From the NCBI RefSeq assembly GCF_000426245.1, contig NZ_AUEZ01000054.1:1-62463 (forward strand): a stretch of DNA of 62,463 nucleotides. The letters run 5' to 3'. Shown one piece after another: positions 25,043-34,306 of this stretch (positions within the stretch are counted from its first letter, which is position 1; each line of letters begins with the position of its first letter). Under the pieces are notes generated by a model that was given only the letters and a program-made list of their open reading frames with translations, was not told the DNA's origin and searched no databases. The position numbers and the translations under genes were made by a program. This DNA is from Bradyrhizobium sp. Ai1a-2. Lineage in GTDB: Bacteria > Pseudomonadota > Alphaproteobacteria > Rhizobiales > Xanthobacteraceae.

Positions 25043-27408
25043 TGGCCTGCTCCGTTGCGTGCGTTCTGCACCGCCGCCCAGATGCGCGGCGGCGTCAGCG
25101 GCATGTCGAGGTGGCGGATGCCGAAGGGCGACAGGGCGTCGAGCACGGCGTGAACCATGCAAGGCGGTGCTGCGATCGAGCCGCTTTCGCCGATGCCCTT
25201 GACGCCGATCGGATTGGTCGGGGAGGGCGTCTCCTGGAACAGCGAGGTGATATCAGGCACATGCTCGGCGCGCGGCACGGCGTAATCGAGCAGCGAGCCG
25301 GTTAGGAGCTGTCCGTTGTCGGGATCGTAACTGACTTCCTCATAGAGCGCCTGCGCGATGCCTTGCACGACACCACCGTGGATCTGCCCCGCCGCGAGCA
25401 GCGGATTGATCAGCGTGCCCACGTCGTCGACCGCGACATAGTCGATGATGTCGACGATCCCGGTCTCGGGATCGACCTCGACATAGGCCAGATGCACGCC
25501 GGATGGCGCGCTCATGCCGATCGGATCGTAGAACTCGGTTTCGTCGAGGCCCGGCGCGACACCGTCGGGGAGCTTGTGGCCGACATAGGCCATGCGTGCG
25601 ACCTTGCCGAAGGTCAAGGGCGCAATGTCAGTGCCGGGCACGCTGAACTGGCCCGCGGCATAGGTAACGTCCCTCTCGTCGACCTCCAGCATGCCCGCGG
25701 CGATCTTCTTTGCTTTTGCAATGATGCGCTGCGAGCAGACATGCAGGCTCGATCCGCCGACCGCCATCGAGCGGGAGTTGAAGGTGCCGTGGCCGGCCTG
25801 TACCTGGCGGGTGTCGCCCTGGATCACGTCGATGTTCTCGATCGGAATTTGCAGCACGTCGGCGGCGATCTGCGACAGCGAGGTGACGTGGCCATGGCCC
25901 TGGCTCATCGAGCCCGAATAGACCGTGGCGCGACCGCTGGAATCGATCGCAACCCGCGCGCTCTCCCAGCCGCCGCGATCGAATCCGATCGACGCAAGAC
26001 GCCGCGACGGCGCCATGCCGCACATATGGGTGTAGGCGGCGACGCCGATGCCGCGATAGATGCCGTTGCGTCGCAATGTCTCGCGCTCGTTCCGGCGAGC
26101 GTCGTAGTTGAAGGCGGCGAGTGCCTTGTCTAGAAGGCCCTGATAATTGCCGCTATCGTAGATCACGGCCATGCCGCCATAGGGCCGGTAGGGAAAATCG
26201 GCGGGCTGAATGAAATTCTTCCGCCTGATCTCGACCTGATCCAGATTCAGATGACGCGCCACGACGTCGATGGCACGCTCGGCGATATAGGCGCCTTCCG
26301 GCCGGCCATAGCCACGATAGGCATCGACGGGCACTGTGTTGGTAACGACGACGCGCGACGTCGCCTCATAGTTCGCGATTCTGTAGTTGCCCGTGCCGAA
26401 ATTGACGGTGTTCACGGTCGGCCCACCGCTCGCCATGTTGGAGAGATACGCGCCGACATTGCCTAATGTTTCGACCTTCAGTCCGAGAATGGTGCCGTCG
26501 TTCTTGATCGCGACCTCGATATTCTCGGTGTGGGCGCGGCCATGGCTGGTCGATTGATGGCTCTCGGAACGGCTTTCCCACCATTTCACCGGCGCGCCGA
26601 GTTCGCGCGCGAGATGCGGACAGAGCAGTTCCTCCGGATAGAGATGCATCTTGGCACCAAAGCCGCCGCCGATATCGGGCGCGACGACGCGCAACAGGTG
26701 TTCCGGAATGCCGACAGTCTCGGCAATCCAGCGCCGGTGCATGTGCGGCACCTGGCTTGGCATGTACACGGTCAAGGTGCCGTCGGGATCTGGATGGGCG
26801 ACTACGCTGCGGGTCTCCATGCAGGTCGGGATCAGGCGGTTGTTGACCACGCGCAACTTGACCACCTGGTCGGCGTCAACGGCCGCCTTGGCATAGTCGC
26901 CGCCGCGCACCTTGTAGATAGTGGTGATGTTGCCGGGCACGTTGTCATGGAGCTGGGGCGCATCGGCGGCGATCGCGGCTTCTTCGTCAACGACGGCGGG
27001 CAATACCTCATAATCCACGTCGATCAGGCCGACGGCGTCATAGGCTTGGGCAAGCGTTTCCGCGACCACCAGCGCGACGCATTCTCCGACGAACCGTACG
27101 CGATCAATGGCGACCACCGGACGGAACGGCACTTTCGTGCCTGGCATGATCCAGTTTGGAACGATCGGGCCGATCTTGCCCTCAAGGTCACGGCCGGCGA
27201 GGGCGAGGCGAACGCCTGGCGCTGCCTTGGCCGCGCCGAGGTCGACGTTCCTGATGATGGCATGCGCATGCGGCGATCGTGCGATTGCCATATGGAGCAC
27301 GCCGGGCAGCTTGATGTCGTCGACATAGCGGCCCTTGCCGGTGAGGAACTTGAAATCCTCGCGGCGCTTCAGGGGCTTGCCGATGTAGTGGAGCACGGTT
27401 GCGTTCAT
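25039..27408 (-). CDS. Molybdenum hydroxylase large (Mo-cofactor) subunit
   Basis: The 789-residue subunit binds the molybdopterin-cytosine dinucleotide cofactor and the substrate. Recognisable parts are the start GKPLKRREDFKFLTGKGRYV, the cofactor loops DIGGGFGAKMHLYPEE and SMSQGHGHVTSLSQIAAD, and the active-site Glu region KGIGESGSIAAPP. The active-site loop reads AYRGYGRPEGAY, not AYRCSFR, so this is not a form I CO dehydrogenase. The substrate is unknown; aldehydes or N-heterocycles are typical. Confidence 0.92.
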   Translation of the reverse strand: MNATVLHYIGKPLKRREDFKFLTGKGRYVDDIKLPGVLHMAIARSPHAHAIIRNVDLGAAKAAPGVRLALAGRDLEGKIGPIVPNWIMPGTKVPFRPVVAIDRVRFVGECVALVVAETLAQAYDAVGLIDVDYEVLPAVVDEEAAIAADAPQLHDNVPGNITTIYKVRGGDYAKAAVDADQVVKLRVVNNRLIPTCMETRSVVAHPDPDGTLTVYMPSQVPHMHRRWIAETVGIPEHLLRVVAPDIGGGFGAKMHLYPEELLCPHLARELGAPVKWWESRSESHQSTSHGRAHTENIEVAIKNDGTILGLKVETLGNVGAYLSNMASGGPTVNTVNFGTGNYRIANYEATSRVVVTNTVPVDAYRGYGRPEGAYIAERAIDVVARHLNLDQVEIRRKNFIQPADFPYRPYGGMAVIYDSGNYQGLLDKALAAFNYDARRNERETLRRNGIYRGIGVAAYTHMCGMAPSRRLASIGFDRGGWESARVAIDSSGRATVYSGSMSQGHGHVTSLSQIAADVLQIPIENIDVIQGDTRQVQAGHGTFNSRSMAVGGSSLHVCSQRIIAKAKKIAAGMLEVDERDVTYAAGQFSVPGTDIAPLTFGKVARMAYVGHKLPDGVAPGLDETEFYDPIGMSAPSGVHLAYVEVDPETGIVDIIDYVAVDDVGTLINPLLAAGQIHGGVVQGIAQALYEEVSYDPDNGQLLTGSLLDYAVPRAEHVPDITSLFQETPSPTNPIGVKGIGESGSIAAPPCMVHAVLDALSPFGIRHLDMPLTPPRIWAAVQNARNGAGQ

Positions 27409-27413
27409 GGCGA

Positions 27414-27896
27414 TCAGCCTTTCGCGACAAGGGATTCAATGGCGCGCACGATGTTCTGATAGCCGGTGCAGCGGCAGATGTTGCCGGCAATGCCGTGGCG
27501 GATGTCGTCGTGGCCTGGATCGGGGTGGGCGCGCAGCAATTGGCGCGCGCTCATGATCATGCCTGGCGTGCAGAAGCCGCATTGCAGCGCGTGATGCTCA
27601 TGGAAGGCAGTCTGCACCGGATCCAGGGCCGATCCGGCCGGCGACACGCCCTCGATCGTCGTGATCGAGGCGCCGTCAGCCATGACGGCGAGCACTGTGC
27701 AGGATTTTGTCGCCAGTCCGTCGACCTCGACGGTGCAGGCACCGCATTGCGAGGTGTCGCAGCCGATATGCGTGCCGGTCAGGCCGAGATCGTCCCTGAT
27801 CAAGTGGACCAGCAGCTTGCGGCTCTCGACCTCGAATGTCCGGCGCGTGCCATTGATCTCGATCGTCACTGGGTGACGCTTCTCCGCTTCGGCCAT
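27414..27896 (-). CDS. Molybdenum hydroxylase 2Fe-2S subunit
   Basis: The 160-residue protein carries the two expected iron-sulfur sites. The plant-ferredoxin type is GCDTSQCGACTV with a later KSC, and the second domain has CGFCTPGM and CRCTG. It passes electrons from the Mo site to FAD. It is first in the operon, 5 bases before the large subunit, and divergent from the HxlR gene at 28050. Two palindromes stand in the 153-base shared region. Confidence 0.93.
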   Translation of the reverse strand: MAEAEKRHPVTIEINGTRRTFEVESRKLLVHLIRDDLGLTGTHIGCDTSQCGACTVEVDGLATKSCTVLAVMADGASITTIEGVSPAGSALDPVQTAFHEHHALQCGFCTPGMIMSARQLLRAHPDPGHDDIRHGIAGNICRCTGYQNIVRAIESLVAKG

Positions 27897-27956
27897 GGAT
27901 CCTCCGATCGCGGCCCGACGACCGCGTGCTCTTTGTCGAGCAACCCGATACCACTA

Positions 27957-28035
27957 ACTCTAATAATAAGAGTAACTAAAAAGCAAGGTCTTTTCGGAGG
28001 TTGTTCGCACAATAAATTTACTCTAATGATTAGAG
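27957..28035. promoter_or_regulatory. Paired palindromic operators between hydroxylase operon and hxlR
   Basis: ACTCTAATAATAAGAGT near 27957-27973 and ACTCTAATGATTAGAG at 28020-28035 match one another when the first is read on the minus strand (TTACTCTTATTATTAGAG against TTACTCTAATGATTAGAG). The second contains a perfect CTCTAAT-G-ATTAGAG palindrome. The pair brackets the divergent promoters, one site near each gene, as expected for an autoregulated HxlR switch. Confidence 0.65.
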
Positions 28036-28049
28036 CGATATGCGGAGTG

Positions 28050-28553
28050 ATGACGATGCGGTCGAAGAGTTTCGAGGGAATGGTGTGCTCGATTGCGGGC
28101 GTTCTGGAGGCCGTGGGCGACCGCTGGGCGATGTTGATCCTGCGTGATCTCGGCCTTGGGCTCCGTCGCTACGACGACCTGCGCAAATCGACCGGCGTCA
28201 CCCACGCCACACTGTCCGATCGTCTCAAGCATCTTGAACAGAATGAACTGATCGAGCGGCGTCTGTATCAGACGGGTCCTGATCGCTATGAATACGTTCT
28301 GACGCCAAAGGGCGTTGACGTTATTCTCGTGATCCAAGCTCTCGCGCAGGTCGGCGACAAATGGCAGATCGCGGGAGAGCAAGGTCCGCCGCTGAAATTC
28401 GTCGATCAGAGCACCGGGCGGGCGGTCAAGCTTGCGCTTGTCGACGAGAAATCGGGTGAAGTTGTTCGTCCGCGCGATGTGCGGCCGCAGGCCGGCCCGG
28501 GTGCCGACGATCTCGTACGCTGGCGGCTGACGAAGTTCGACAGATCGCGGTAA
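28050..28553 (+). CDS. HxlR-family transcriptional regulator
   Basis: The 167-residue protein has a one-domain winged helix: CSIAGVLEAVGDRWAMLILR, then THATLSDRLKHLEQNELIER and the wing YEYVLTPKG. ATG 28050 is chosen near the domain start; ATG 28056 and ATG 28026 are also in frame, but the latter lies inside the operator palindrome. It is divergent from the hydroxylase operon and most likely controls it and itself. It resembles the HxlR at 23669 in layout but is only moderately similar. Confidence 0.85.
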   Translation: MTMRSKSFEGMVCSIAGVLEAVGDRWAMLILRDLGLGLRRYDDLRKSTGVTHATLSDRLKHLEQNELIERRLYQTGPDRYEYVLTPKGVDVILVIQALAQVGDKWQIAGEQGPPLKFVDQSTGRAVKLALVDEKSGEVVRPRDVRPQAGPGADDLVRWRLTKFDRSR

Positions 28554-28556
28554 TCG

Positions 28557-28579
28557 CTCTCTCTCTCTCTCTCTCTCTC
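28557..28579. repeat. (CT)n simple repeat
   Basis: An uninterrupted CT tract of about 11.5 units begins three bases after the HxlR stop. Such tracts are slippage-prone. It lies outside any gene, so phase variation of a protein is not suggested. Confidence 0.9.
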
Positions 28580-28779
28580 GAGCGCTCGTGCCGATCGATT
28601 TGCGGTTCGGGTTCAGGTCCGCGACCTCTGTCGAACGGCCGCTCGGCGCAGAAGCTCAGCATTATGTCCGCGCCGGCGGGCTCGATCTGGCCATTCCGGC
28701 GTTATAGCCATAGGAGACTTTCATACCGCCGTAGACAGGCGCGGGGTAGGATGTTCCCTCAAGAGAGCGAGGACAGGCC

Positions 28780-30057
28780 ATGGTGAAACCGTCGAAGACC
28801 CGCATTGGCAACCACACCCTGCACCCGGAAACGCTGATGCTGAACTACGGCTACGATCCGCAGTTATCGGAGGGAGCCGTCAAACCCCCGGTCTTCCTGA
28901 CGTCGACGTTCGTCTTCAGGACCGCGGAAGATGGCAAGGACTTCTTCGATTTCGTCGCGGGCCGGCGCGAACCACCGGAGGGGATGGGCGCGGGCCTGGT
29001 CTACTCGCGGTTCAATCATCCCAATAGCGAGATCGTGGAGGACAGGCTCGCCGTCTACGAACGCACGGAGAATTGCGTGCTGTTCTCGTCCGGCATGGCG
29101 GCAATTTCGACCACGATCCTGGCATTCGCGCGGCCTGGCGATGTGATCCTGCATTCTCAACCGCTGTATGGCGGGACGGAAACGCTGTTTGCAAACACGC
29201 TTGCGAAGCTCTCCATTGGCGCCGTGGGCTTCGCCGATGGTCTCGACGAGACCGCAGTCAGGCACGCGGCGGAGGACGCCATGCGCAGGGGCCGAGTTAC
29301 GATGATCTTCATCGAAACTCCGGCAAATCCCACCAATGGCCTGGTCGATATCGCGATGATCCGCCGTATCGCCGAGCTGATCGGCCAGGTCCAGGGCCAC
29401 ACGCCGATCGTCGCATGCGATAATACCTTGCTCGGGCCGTTGTTTCAGCTGCCGATCGAGCATGGGGCCGATCTCTCCCTGTACTCGCTGACCAAGTATG
29501 TCGGAGGCCATTCCGACCTGATCGCCGGTGCCGCGCTCGGCTCAAAGGCTCTGATGAAGGACGTCAAGGCGTTGCGGGGCGCCATCGGCACGCAACTGGA
29601 TCCCCATTCCTGCTGGATGATCAGCCGGTCGCTCGAAACCCTGAGCTTGCGGATGGAAAAGGCCGACAGAAATGCGCGCCTCGTGGCTGACTATCTGCGT
29701 GATCATCCCAAAGTGGAGAAAGTCCACTATCTTGCGCACCACGCAGCGGATTCTCCGGCTGGCCGTCTGTTCGCGAGGCAATGCAGTGGCGCAGGCTCCA
29801 CCTTTTCATTCGATATTGTCGGCGGCCAGCCGGCTGCATTCAAATTCCTGAACGCGCTGCAAATCCTCAAACTGGCGGTGAGCCTGGGCGGCACCGAGTC
29901 GCTTGCCAGCCACCCTGCGACCATGACCCACTCAGGCGTCCCGGCCGACATCCGTCAAAGGATAGGCGTGCTCGACTCCACGATCCGGTTGTCTGTTGGC
30001 ATCGAGCACCCTTCCGATCTGATCGCAGACATCGCGCAGGCTTTGATCGAGGCATAG
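28780..30057 (+). CDS. PLP-dependent Cys/Met metabolism enzyme, methionine gamma-lyase-like
   Basis: The 425-residue enzyme belongs to the cystathionine gamma-synthase/methionine gamma-lyase fold-type I family. The PLP lysine is Lys239 in SLTKYVGGHSD, the pyridine-ring Asp is in VACDNTLLGP, and the phosphate loop is FSSGMAAIS. The C-terminal SLGGTESLASHPATMTHSGV is typical. Gamma-lyase activity (releasing methanethiol and 2-oxobutyrate) is one option; cystathionine gamma-lyase or synthase activity cannot be excluded. It stands alone between an HxlR gene and a convergent SDR. Confidence 0.87.
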   Translation: MVKPSKTRIGNHTLHPETLMLNYGYDPQLSEGAVKPPVFLTSTFVFRTAEDGKDFFDFVAGRREPPEGMGAGLVYSRFNHPNSEIVEDRLAVYERTENCVLFSSGMAAISTTILAFARPGDVILHSQPLYGGTETLFANTLAKLSIGAVGFADGLDETAVRHAAEDAMRRGRVTMIFIETPANPTNGLVDIAMIRRIAELIGQVQGHTPIVACDNTLLGPLFQLPIEHGADLSLYSLTKYVGGHSDLIAGAALGSKALMKDVKALRGAIGTQLDPHSCWMISRSLETLSLRMEKADRNARLVADYLRDHPKVEKVHYLAHHAADSPAGRLFARQCSGAGSTFSFDIVGGQPAAFKFLNALQILKLAVSLGGTESLASHPATMTHSGVPADIRQRIGVLDSTIRLSVGIEHPSDLIADIAQALIEA

Positions 30058-30119
30058 CTACCGCGCAACGCGAGGCGCGGGCCCAGCCGCGATGCGGCCG
30101 GCCAGCGCGTCAGCAGCAA

Positions 30120-30866
30120 CTAAGCCAGTCCCAAGCCGCCGTCTACAGCGATCACCTGACCAGTGATCCATTCCGAACCGGGGCCGGCAAGCCGCACGAT
30201 CCATTCCGCGACGTCGTCCGGAACGCCGCGCCGCCCGAGCGGAATGCGCGCGCGCTCCTGTTCCTTGATGGCCGTAGCCTGTTCCGGCGACAGGCCCATC
30301 ATGCCTGTCAGAGCGCCGGATTCCGTGGGGCCCGCCGCGACGGCATTCACGCGTATGCCGAGTGGCGCAAGCTCCAGCGCCCAGCAGCGGGTCAAGTGCT
30401 CCAAAGCTGCCTTGCTGGCTGCGTAGTGGGACAGTCCGGCCGCCGGCCTGTGACCGAAGATGCTCGATATATTGACGATCGTGCCTCGCGTTTCCGTCAG
30501 GTGAGGGAGGGCAGCAGCGGCGAGCAAACTTGGGCCGAGCACGTTGACGGAGAAAATGTCCATGATCCGATCGGCCGTTGTATGGGCCAGCGGAAGGATT
30601 GCACCCGCGCCCGCGTTGTTGATCAGCGCATCAATCCTGCCCCAGGTATCGAGCGCCATGGTGATTGTGCGCTTGGCATCCTCGGCGGAGGCGGCATCGG
30701 CAACCAGGCCGGCGATGTTCGCATGCTCGGCAACCGTTTCTTCGATGACACCGGCACGCCGGCCGGTGATGAGCACCTTATCGCCTTGCCCGGCGAAACG
30801 CAGCGCCGCAGCCCGGCCGATGCCGGAGCTGCCGCCCGTTACGATGACCACCTTTTCACTCTGCAT
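30120..30866 (-). CDS. SDR-family oxidoreductase
   Basis: The 248-residue classical SDR has the cofactor loop TGGSSGIGRAAALRFAG, the NNAGAG motif, the Ser in NISSIFGHRP and the active-site YAASK. The C-terminal ITGQVIAVDGGLG is standard. ATG 30866 is preferred to 30884 because GAGAGGA precedes it at 7 bases. Its cofactor and substrate are unknown. It is convergent with the methionine gamma-lyase-like gene. Confidence 0.87.
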   Translation of the reverse strand: MQSEKVVIVTGGSSGIGRAAALRFAGQGDKVLITGRRAGVIEETVAEHANIAGLVADAASAEDAKRTITMALDTWGRIDALINNAGAGAILPLAHTTADRIMDIFSVNVLGPSLLAAAALPHLTETRGTIVNISSIFGHRPAAGLSHYAASKAALEHLTRCWALELAPLGIRVNAVAAGPTESGALTGMMGLSPEQATAIKEQERARIPLGRRGVPDDVAEWIVRLAGPGSEWITGQVIAVDGGLGLA

Positions 30867-30975
30867 ATTCGATTCCTCTCTCACTGCGCGGCAAGCCGGT
30901 TGAGTCAGGCATGTCGACGAATTCGTAATTCTCGTGTTTCATCGTGGTGAGCACCAGATTGGTCGATGGTGAGGG

Positions 30976-31004
30976 GAGCCGCGCTCCTGCCCGGAGCGCG
31001 GCTC
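30976..31004 (-). terminator. GC-rich hairpin, possible terminator
   Basis: A perfect 11-bp stem GAGCCGCGCTC / GAGCGCGGCTC with a 7-base loop lies 14 bases beyond the stop of the minus-strand NDH-2-like gene. No T-run follows on either strand, so any termination would be weak or Rho-assisted. Confidence 0.45.
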
Positions 31005-31018
31005 ATATCGCGTGAGGC

Positions 31019-32224
31019 CTAGAGGTCAGTCACACGCTCCGGATCGGCCGACGCCAGTGCTGCGGCGCGCTCGGGCCGCGGCGGATAGATCCAAACGGTG
31101 TTGATCTCCTGCTTGGTCTTCTTTGCCTGCTCGCCGACTATCTCGACCTTCCGCTCCCAGCCTCGCGTGAAGAGCGCGCCGGCCTCGCCCAGGTCGAGGC
31201 AGGTGACGTAAGCCTTCTGGTGATATGGCTTGGTCGGGACTCCGAGCAGTTCGGCGGCCGCATTGTTGCCGGCAAAGGCGCCCATCCGCGTCGCGTGCTG
31301 GCACGACATCAGCGCGTAGTTGCCGACATCGTCGCAGGCTGCTCTCGCGGCATCGCCGGTGGCAAAGACGCCAGCCACCGACGTCACGCGCAGATCGCGG
31401 TCAACGAGCAGTCGGCCGAAATTGTCGCGTTCGGCGGGGATTTGCGCGGTCAGCGGGGCGGCGCGAATGCCGGCCGCCCAGATCACGGTTGCGCACTCGA
31501 TGTGCACGCCGTTGGAAAGCGTGACGCCGGATTTGTCGAGCGAGGCGACGCCGGCGCCGAGCTGGGTCTCCACACCGCACTTGCGCAGTGCGTCCTCGAT
31601 GACGGGGCGGGGGCCCGCGCCCATATCCGGGGCGATCGCATCGTTTCGATCGACGATGATGACGCGCGGCTCGGCATCCTTGCCAAGGATCGCACGAAGC
31701 CGCGTGGGGATCTCCGTGGCCGCCTCGATGCCGGTGAATCCGCCGCCGGCAACGACGACCGTGTCGCGCGCCTTTGATGGCGGCTGAGCGGCCAGATTAT
31801 GCAGGTGCCGGTCGAGGGCGATCGCGTCGTCGAGCTGGTCGACGCTGAACCCGTGTTCGGCGAGGCCAGGAACATTCGGACGGAACAGCCGGCTGCCGGT
31901 GGCCACGACCAACCGATCGTAGGGGAGCGTCTTTCGTGTGCCCTTGGCCGTGACGATTTGCACGGTGCGAGACTTGGTATCGACCGTCTCGGCGCTGCCC
32001 TGCACGTAGACAACATCGATCGCGTTGAGCACATCCAGCAGAGGCGCCGTCAGGGTCTCCGGCTTCGGTTCGTAGAGCCGCGGGCGCACCACCAGCGTCG
32101 GCTCCGGTGAAACCAGCGCGATCTCGAGGTCCTCGGGCGAGACGCCCTGGATGTCGCGAAGGCGGGCCGAGGAAAGTGCGGCATACATGCCGGCGAAGCC
32201 GGCGCCGATGATGACGAGTCGCAT
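31019..32224 (-). CDS. NDH-2-like FAD-dependent NAD(P)H oxidoreductase
   Basis: The 401-residue flavoprotein has two dinucleotide-binding motifs, RLVIIGAGFAGMYAALSS at the N-terminus for FAD and VVVAGGGFTGIEAATE near residue 165 for NAD(P)H. The FAD-closing motif GVFATGDAA lies near residue 290. This architecture fits type II NADH dehydrogenases and related pyridine-nucleotide disulfide reductases. It could feed electrons to quinone at the inner membrane. A ferredoxin domain is absent, so it is not a PaaE substitute. No operon partner is close. Confidence 0.83.
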   Translation of the reverse strand: MRLVIIGAGFAGMYAALSSARLRDIQGVSPEDLEIALVSPEPTLVVRPRLYEPKPETLTAPLLDVLNAIDVVYVQGSAETVDTKSRTVQIVTAKGTRKTLPYDRLVVATGSRLFRPNVPGLAEHGFSVDQLDDAIALDRHLHNLAAQPPSKARDTVVVAGGGFTGIEAATEIPTRLRAILGKDAEPRVIIVDRNDAIAPDMGAGPRPVIEDALRKCGVETQLGAGVASLDKSGVTLSNGVHIECATVIWAAGIRAAPLTAQIPAERDNFGRLLVDRDLRVTSVAGVFATGDAARAACDDVGNYALMSCQHATRMGAFAGNNAAAELLGVPTKPYHQKAYVTCLDLGEAGALFTRGWERKVEIVGEQAKKTKQEINTVWIYPPRPERAAALASADPERVTDL

Positions 32225-32475
32225 GTGATTTATCCCTTTGGTTGGTTTTTTCCCAGACGTACCTGCGCGCCGCCGCTGCGCGTCAACGGCGGCAAGGCGT
32301 CTCGGCGGAGCCGTCGCCGCTCGTGTGCCTGCAACAATGTTGGCAAATGCTGCGCGGCGGTATCGTGCAGCGAGCCTGGTCGCGCAGGGTCCCGGGGTAG
32401 ATTGACCTGCACCTTGGGATAGTACGGCGGATGTGCATCATCGCGCAGATGATCGCCCGATGAGACAACAGCCCA

Positions 32476-33816
32476 TTATTTGGACTGATCCGTCTGGTGA
32501 ATGAAGTCGGCAATGCCAGGATCGGTCCCAACAACCGTTGGCGCTGGAAGCGTGAAGCGAAAATGGGCGCCGCAGTTGGGACGATTTGAGCCCGAAATGC
32601 TGCCGCCGTGCGCGGCGATGATCGATTGGCAAATGGCCAGGCCGATACCAATGCCGGCATCCTTGGTGCTGAAGAAACTGTCGAAAATATGCGCGAGGTC
32701 CGCTTCCGCAATGCCTGGTCCATTGTCAAAAACGGAAAAGACGGCCGAACCGTCCTCATCGATCGCAGTCTCGATATCGATCCGACGTGTTGGCTGTCCC
32801 GACAGCGTAATCGCCTGGATGCTGTTGACCAGCAGATTGATGATTACCTGCTGCAACTGGATCCGATCGCCCATAACGCGAGGAAGCCCAGGGCGAAACG
32901 TTGTTGACAGGGTGATCAACTTGGTATCCACGTCATGCCGAATGAACAGAAGGGTCTCTTCAACGATCTCATTGAGGTCGATGAGACGTTTCTCGGGTTC
33001 TTGCTTCGCTGCCATGCCCCGCATGCGTTGAATGATCTCACTGGCACGCCGAGCGTTCGATACGATTCGGGAAGTGAGCTCTGTAACTTTTTCAATGTTT
33101 TGATCGGTGCGCGCCAGCCACCTCAGGCTCGTTTCACCATTCATGACGATTGCCGCGAGCGGCTGGTTGATTTCATGCGCGATCGAAGTCGCTAGTTCAC
33201 CGAGCGTTGCGATGCGTGCGGCATGCGTGAAGTCCGCCTGCAACTTTCGAAGCTGCTGCTCGGCATTCAATCTCTCGCTGATGTCCTGGATGGTTATGAA
33301 AGTCGTGTCCAGTTGCTCGGGCGGCCTCGGATAGGTGACCGTGAACAAGACATCGATCATGGTGCCATCGAAGGCGAGAATCCTGGTTTCTTCGATGAAA
33401 TTCCGCCGACCTTCGAAGTGTGCAACCATGACCCGTTTGGCGAGCCCGGGAGCTGCGGCAAAAAGGTATCGAATAGGCTTTGTGAGATCGGCAGCCTTGT
33501 CGGCGCGAAACAGCGATACCGCATCCCGGTTGACATCAGTCACACACACAACGCTTCCGGCATGTCGGATAAGGTCCCGATGCTGGTCGAGGTAAGCCGC
33601 GATATCGCGCACGCCCTTTGCCCTCAGCTGGTCAAAGATTTCACCCGCGCTGCGGGAATCAACCTGCCAGAGAGCAGTCGGCAGATATTGAATCAGATTG
33701 CGGTATCGCTCCTCGCTTGCCCGCAGTTCACAGGATGTGCAATCGGTCGATTCGGACGCCGCTTCTGCATTCCGTCCGAACTCAACGATGTCGACAAGAT
33801 TGCCGGTGCTAGCCAT
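32476..33816 (-). CDS. PAS-domain sensor histidine kinase
   Basis: The 446-residue kinase has no membrane segment. It has a short CTSC motif near residue 26, a PAS-like region (about 85-185) and a dimerisation/phosphoacceptor helix with His214 in TSIAHEINQPLAAI. The ATPase domain shows QVIINLLVNSIQA, DNGPGIAEADLAHIF and GIGIGLAICQSII. The ATG 33816 start overlaps the stop of the upstream receiver gene by 8 bases, so the two are coupled. The partner is likely that receiver or the FixJ-like regulator next to it. The signal is unknown; a cytosolic cue is implied. Confidence 0.87.
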   Translation of the reverse strand: MASTGNLVDIVEFGRNAEAASESTDCTSCELRASEERYRNLIQYLPTALWQVDSRSAGEIFDQLRAKGVRDIAAYLDQHRDLIRHAGSVVCVTDVNRDAVSLFRADKAADLTKPIRYLFAAAPGLAKRVMVAHFEGRRNFIEETRILAFDGTMIDVLFTVTYPRPPEQLDTTFITIQDISERLNAEQQLRKLQADFTHAARIATLGELATSIAHEINQPLAAIVMNGETSLRWLARTDQNIEKVTELTSRIVSNARRASEIIQRMRGMAAKQEPEKRLIDLNEIVEETLLFIRHDVDTKLITLSTTFRPGLPRVMGDRIQLQQVIINLLVNSIQAITLSGQPTRRIDIETAIDEDGSAVFSVFDNGPGIAEADLAHIFDSFFSTKDAGIGIGLAICQSIIAAHGGSISGSNRPNCGAHFRFTLPAPTVVGTDPGIADFIHQTDQSK

Positions 33817-34252
33817 CGGAAGGCGCCTCCTGTCCATCATCGTCCAGGGTAGGGCCCACGCGCGCCAGAGCGGACTGCAAGTGACCAATGAGCGCTTCAC
33901 TGCTGGCTGGCTTGGTCAGATATGCGTGGGCGCCGCCACCTATCGCGCGCAACCGGGTCGTCAGGTTCGTGTCGGCGGTGACGACGATGACCGGAATCGA
34001 TGATCCGATGCTCCGCAGCCGTTGCAGCAGGTCCAGCCCGCTATGGCCGGGCATGCTCACGTCGGTAATCAGGCAATCGAAGCTACCCGGGACGTATTCC
34101 GCCATGAAGGCCTCCGCTCGATCGAAAGTGCGACACGACAGATCCAGCACCAGAAGGAGATCGGAAAGGGCCTCTCGGACGGCTTCGTCGTCATCGACAA
34201 TCGCGACTATGGGCGCTTTGGACAAACGGAAGACCTTCGCTCGAATGGCCAA
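33809..34252 (-). CDS. Single-domain response regulator (receiver only)
   Basis: The 147-residue protein is a CheY-like receiver with acidic pocket VAIVDDDEAV, phosphoacceptor Asp64 in LITDVSMPGHSG, the switch Thr in IVVTAD and the lysine in YLTKPAS. It has no output domain. A TTG start at 34252 is chosen because AGGGGA lies 8 bases upstream and no ATG fits the frame. It sits between the FixJ-like regulator and the kinase, suggesting a phosphate shuttle or sink. Confidence 0.85.
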   Translation of the reverse strand: MAIRAKVFRLSKAPIVAIVDDDEAVREALSDLLLVLDLSCRTFDRAEAFMAEYVPGSFDCLITDVSMPGHSGLDLLQRLRSIGSSIPVIVVTADTNLTTRLRAIGGGAHAYLTKPASSEALIGHLQSALARVGPTLDDDGQEAPSDG

Positions 34253-34306
34253 ACGGGCATCCCCTGATCTGCCCGATTGCCCGCCCGATCGTAACCATCC
34301 TTTGGT

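Noticed and set aside
27399..28049. N-terminal extension of the second HxlR protein
   Set aside because: The frame is open, but it runs through the divergent promoter region and the 2Fe-2S gene antisense; the winged helix starts near 28050.
31019..32224. NDH-2-like flavoprotein as the missing PaaE reductase
   Set aside because: It lacks a 2Fe-2S ferredoxin domain and an FNR-type fold, and it is far from the paa-like operon.
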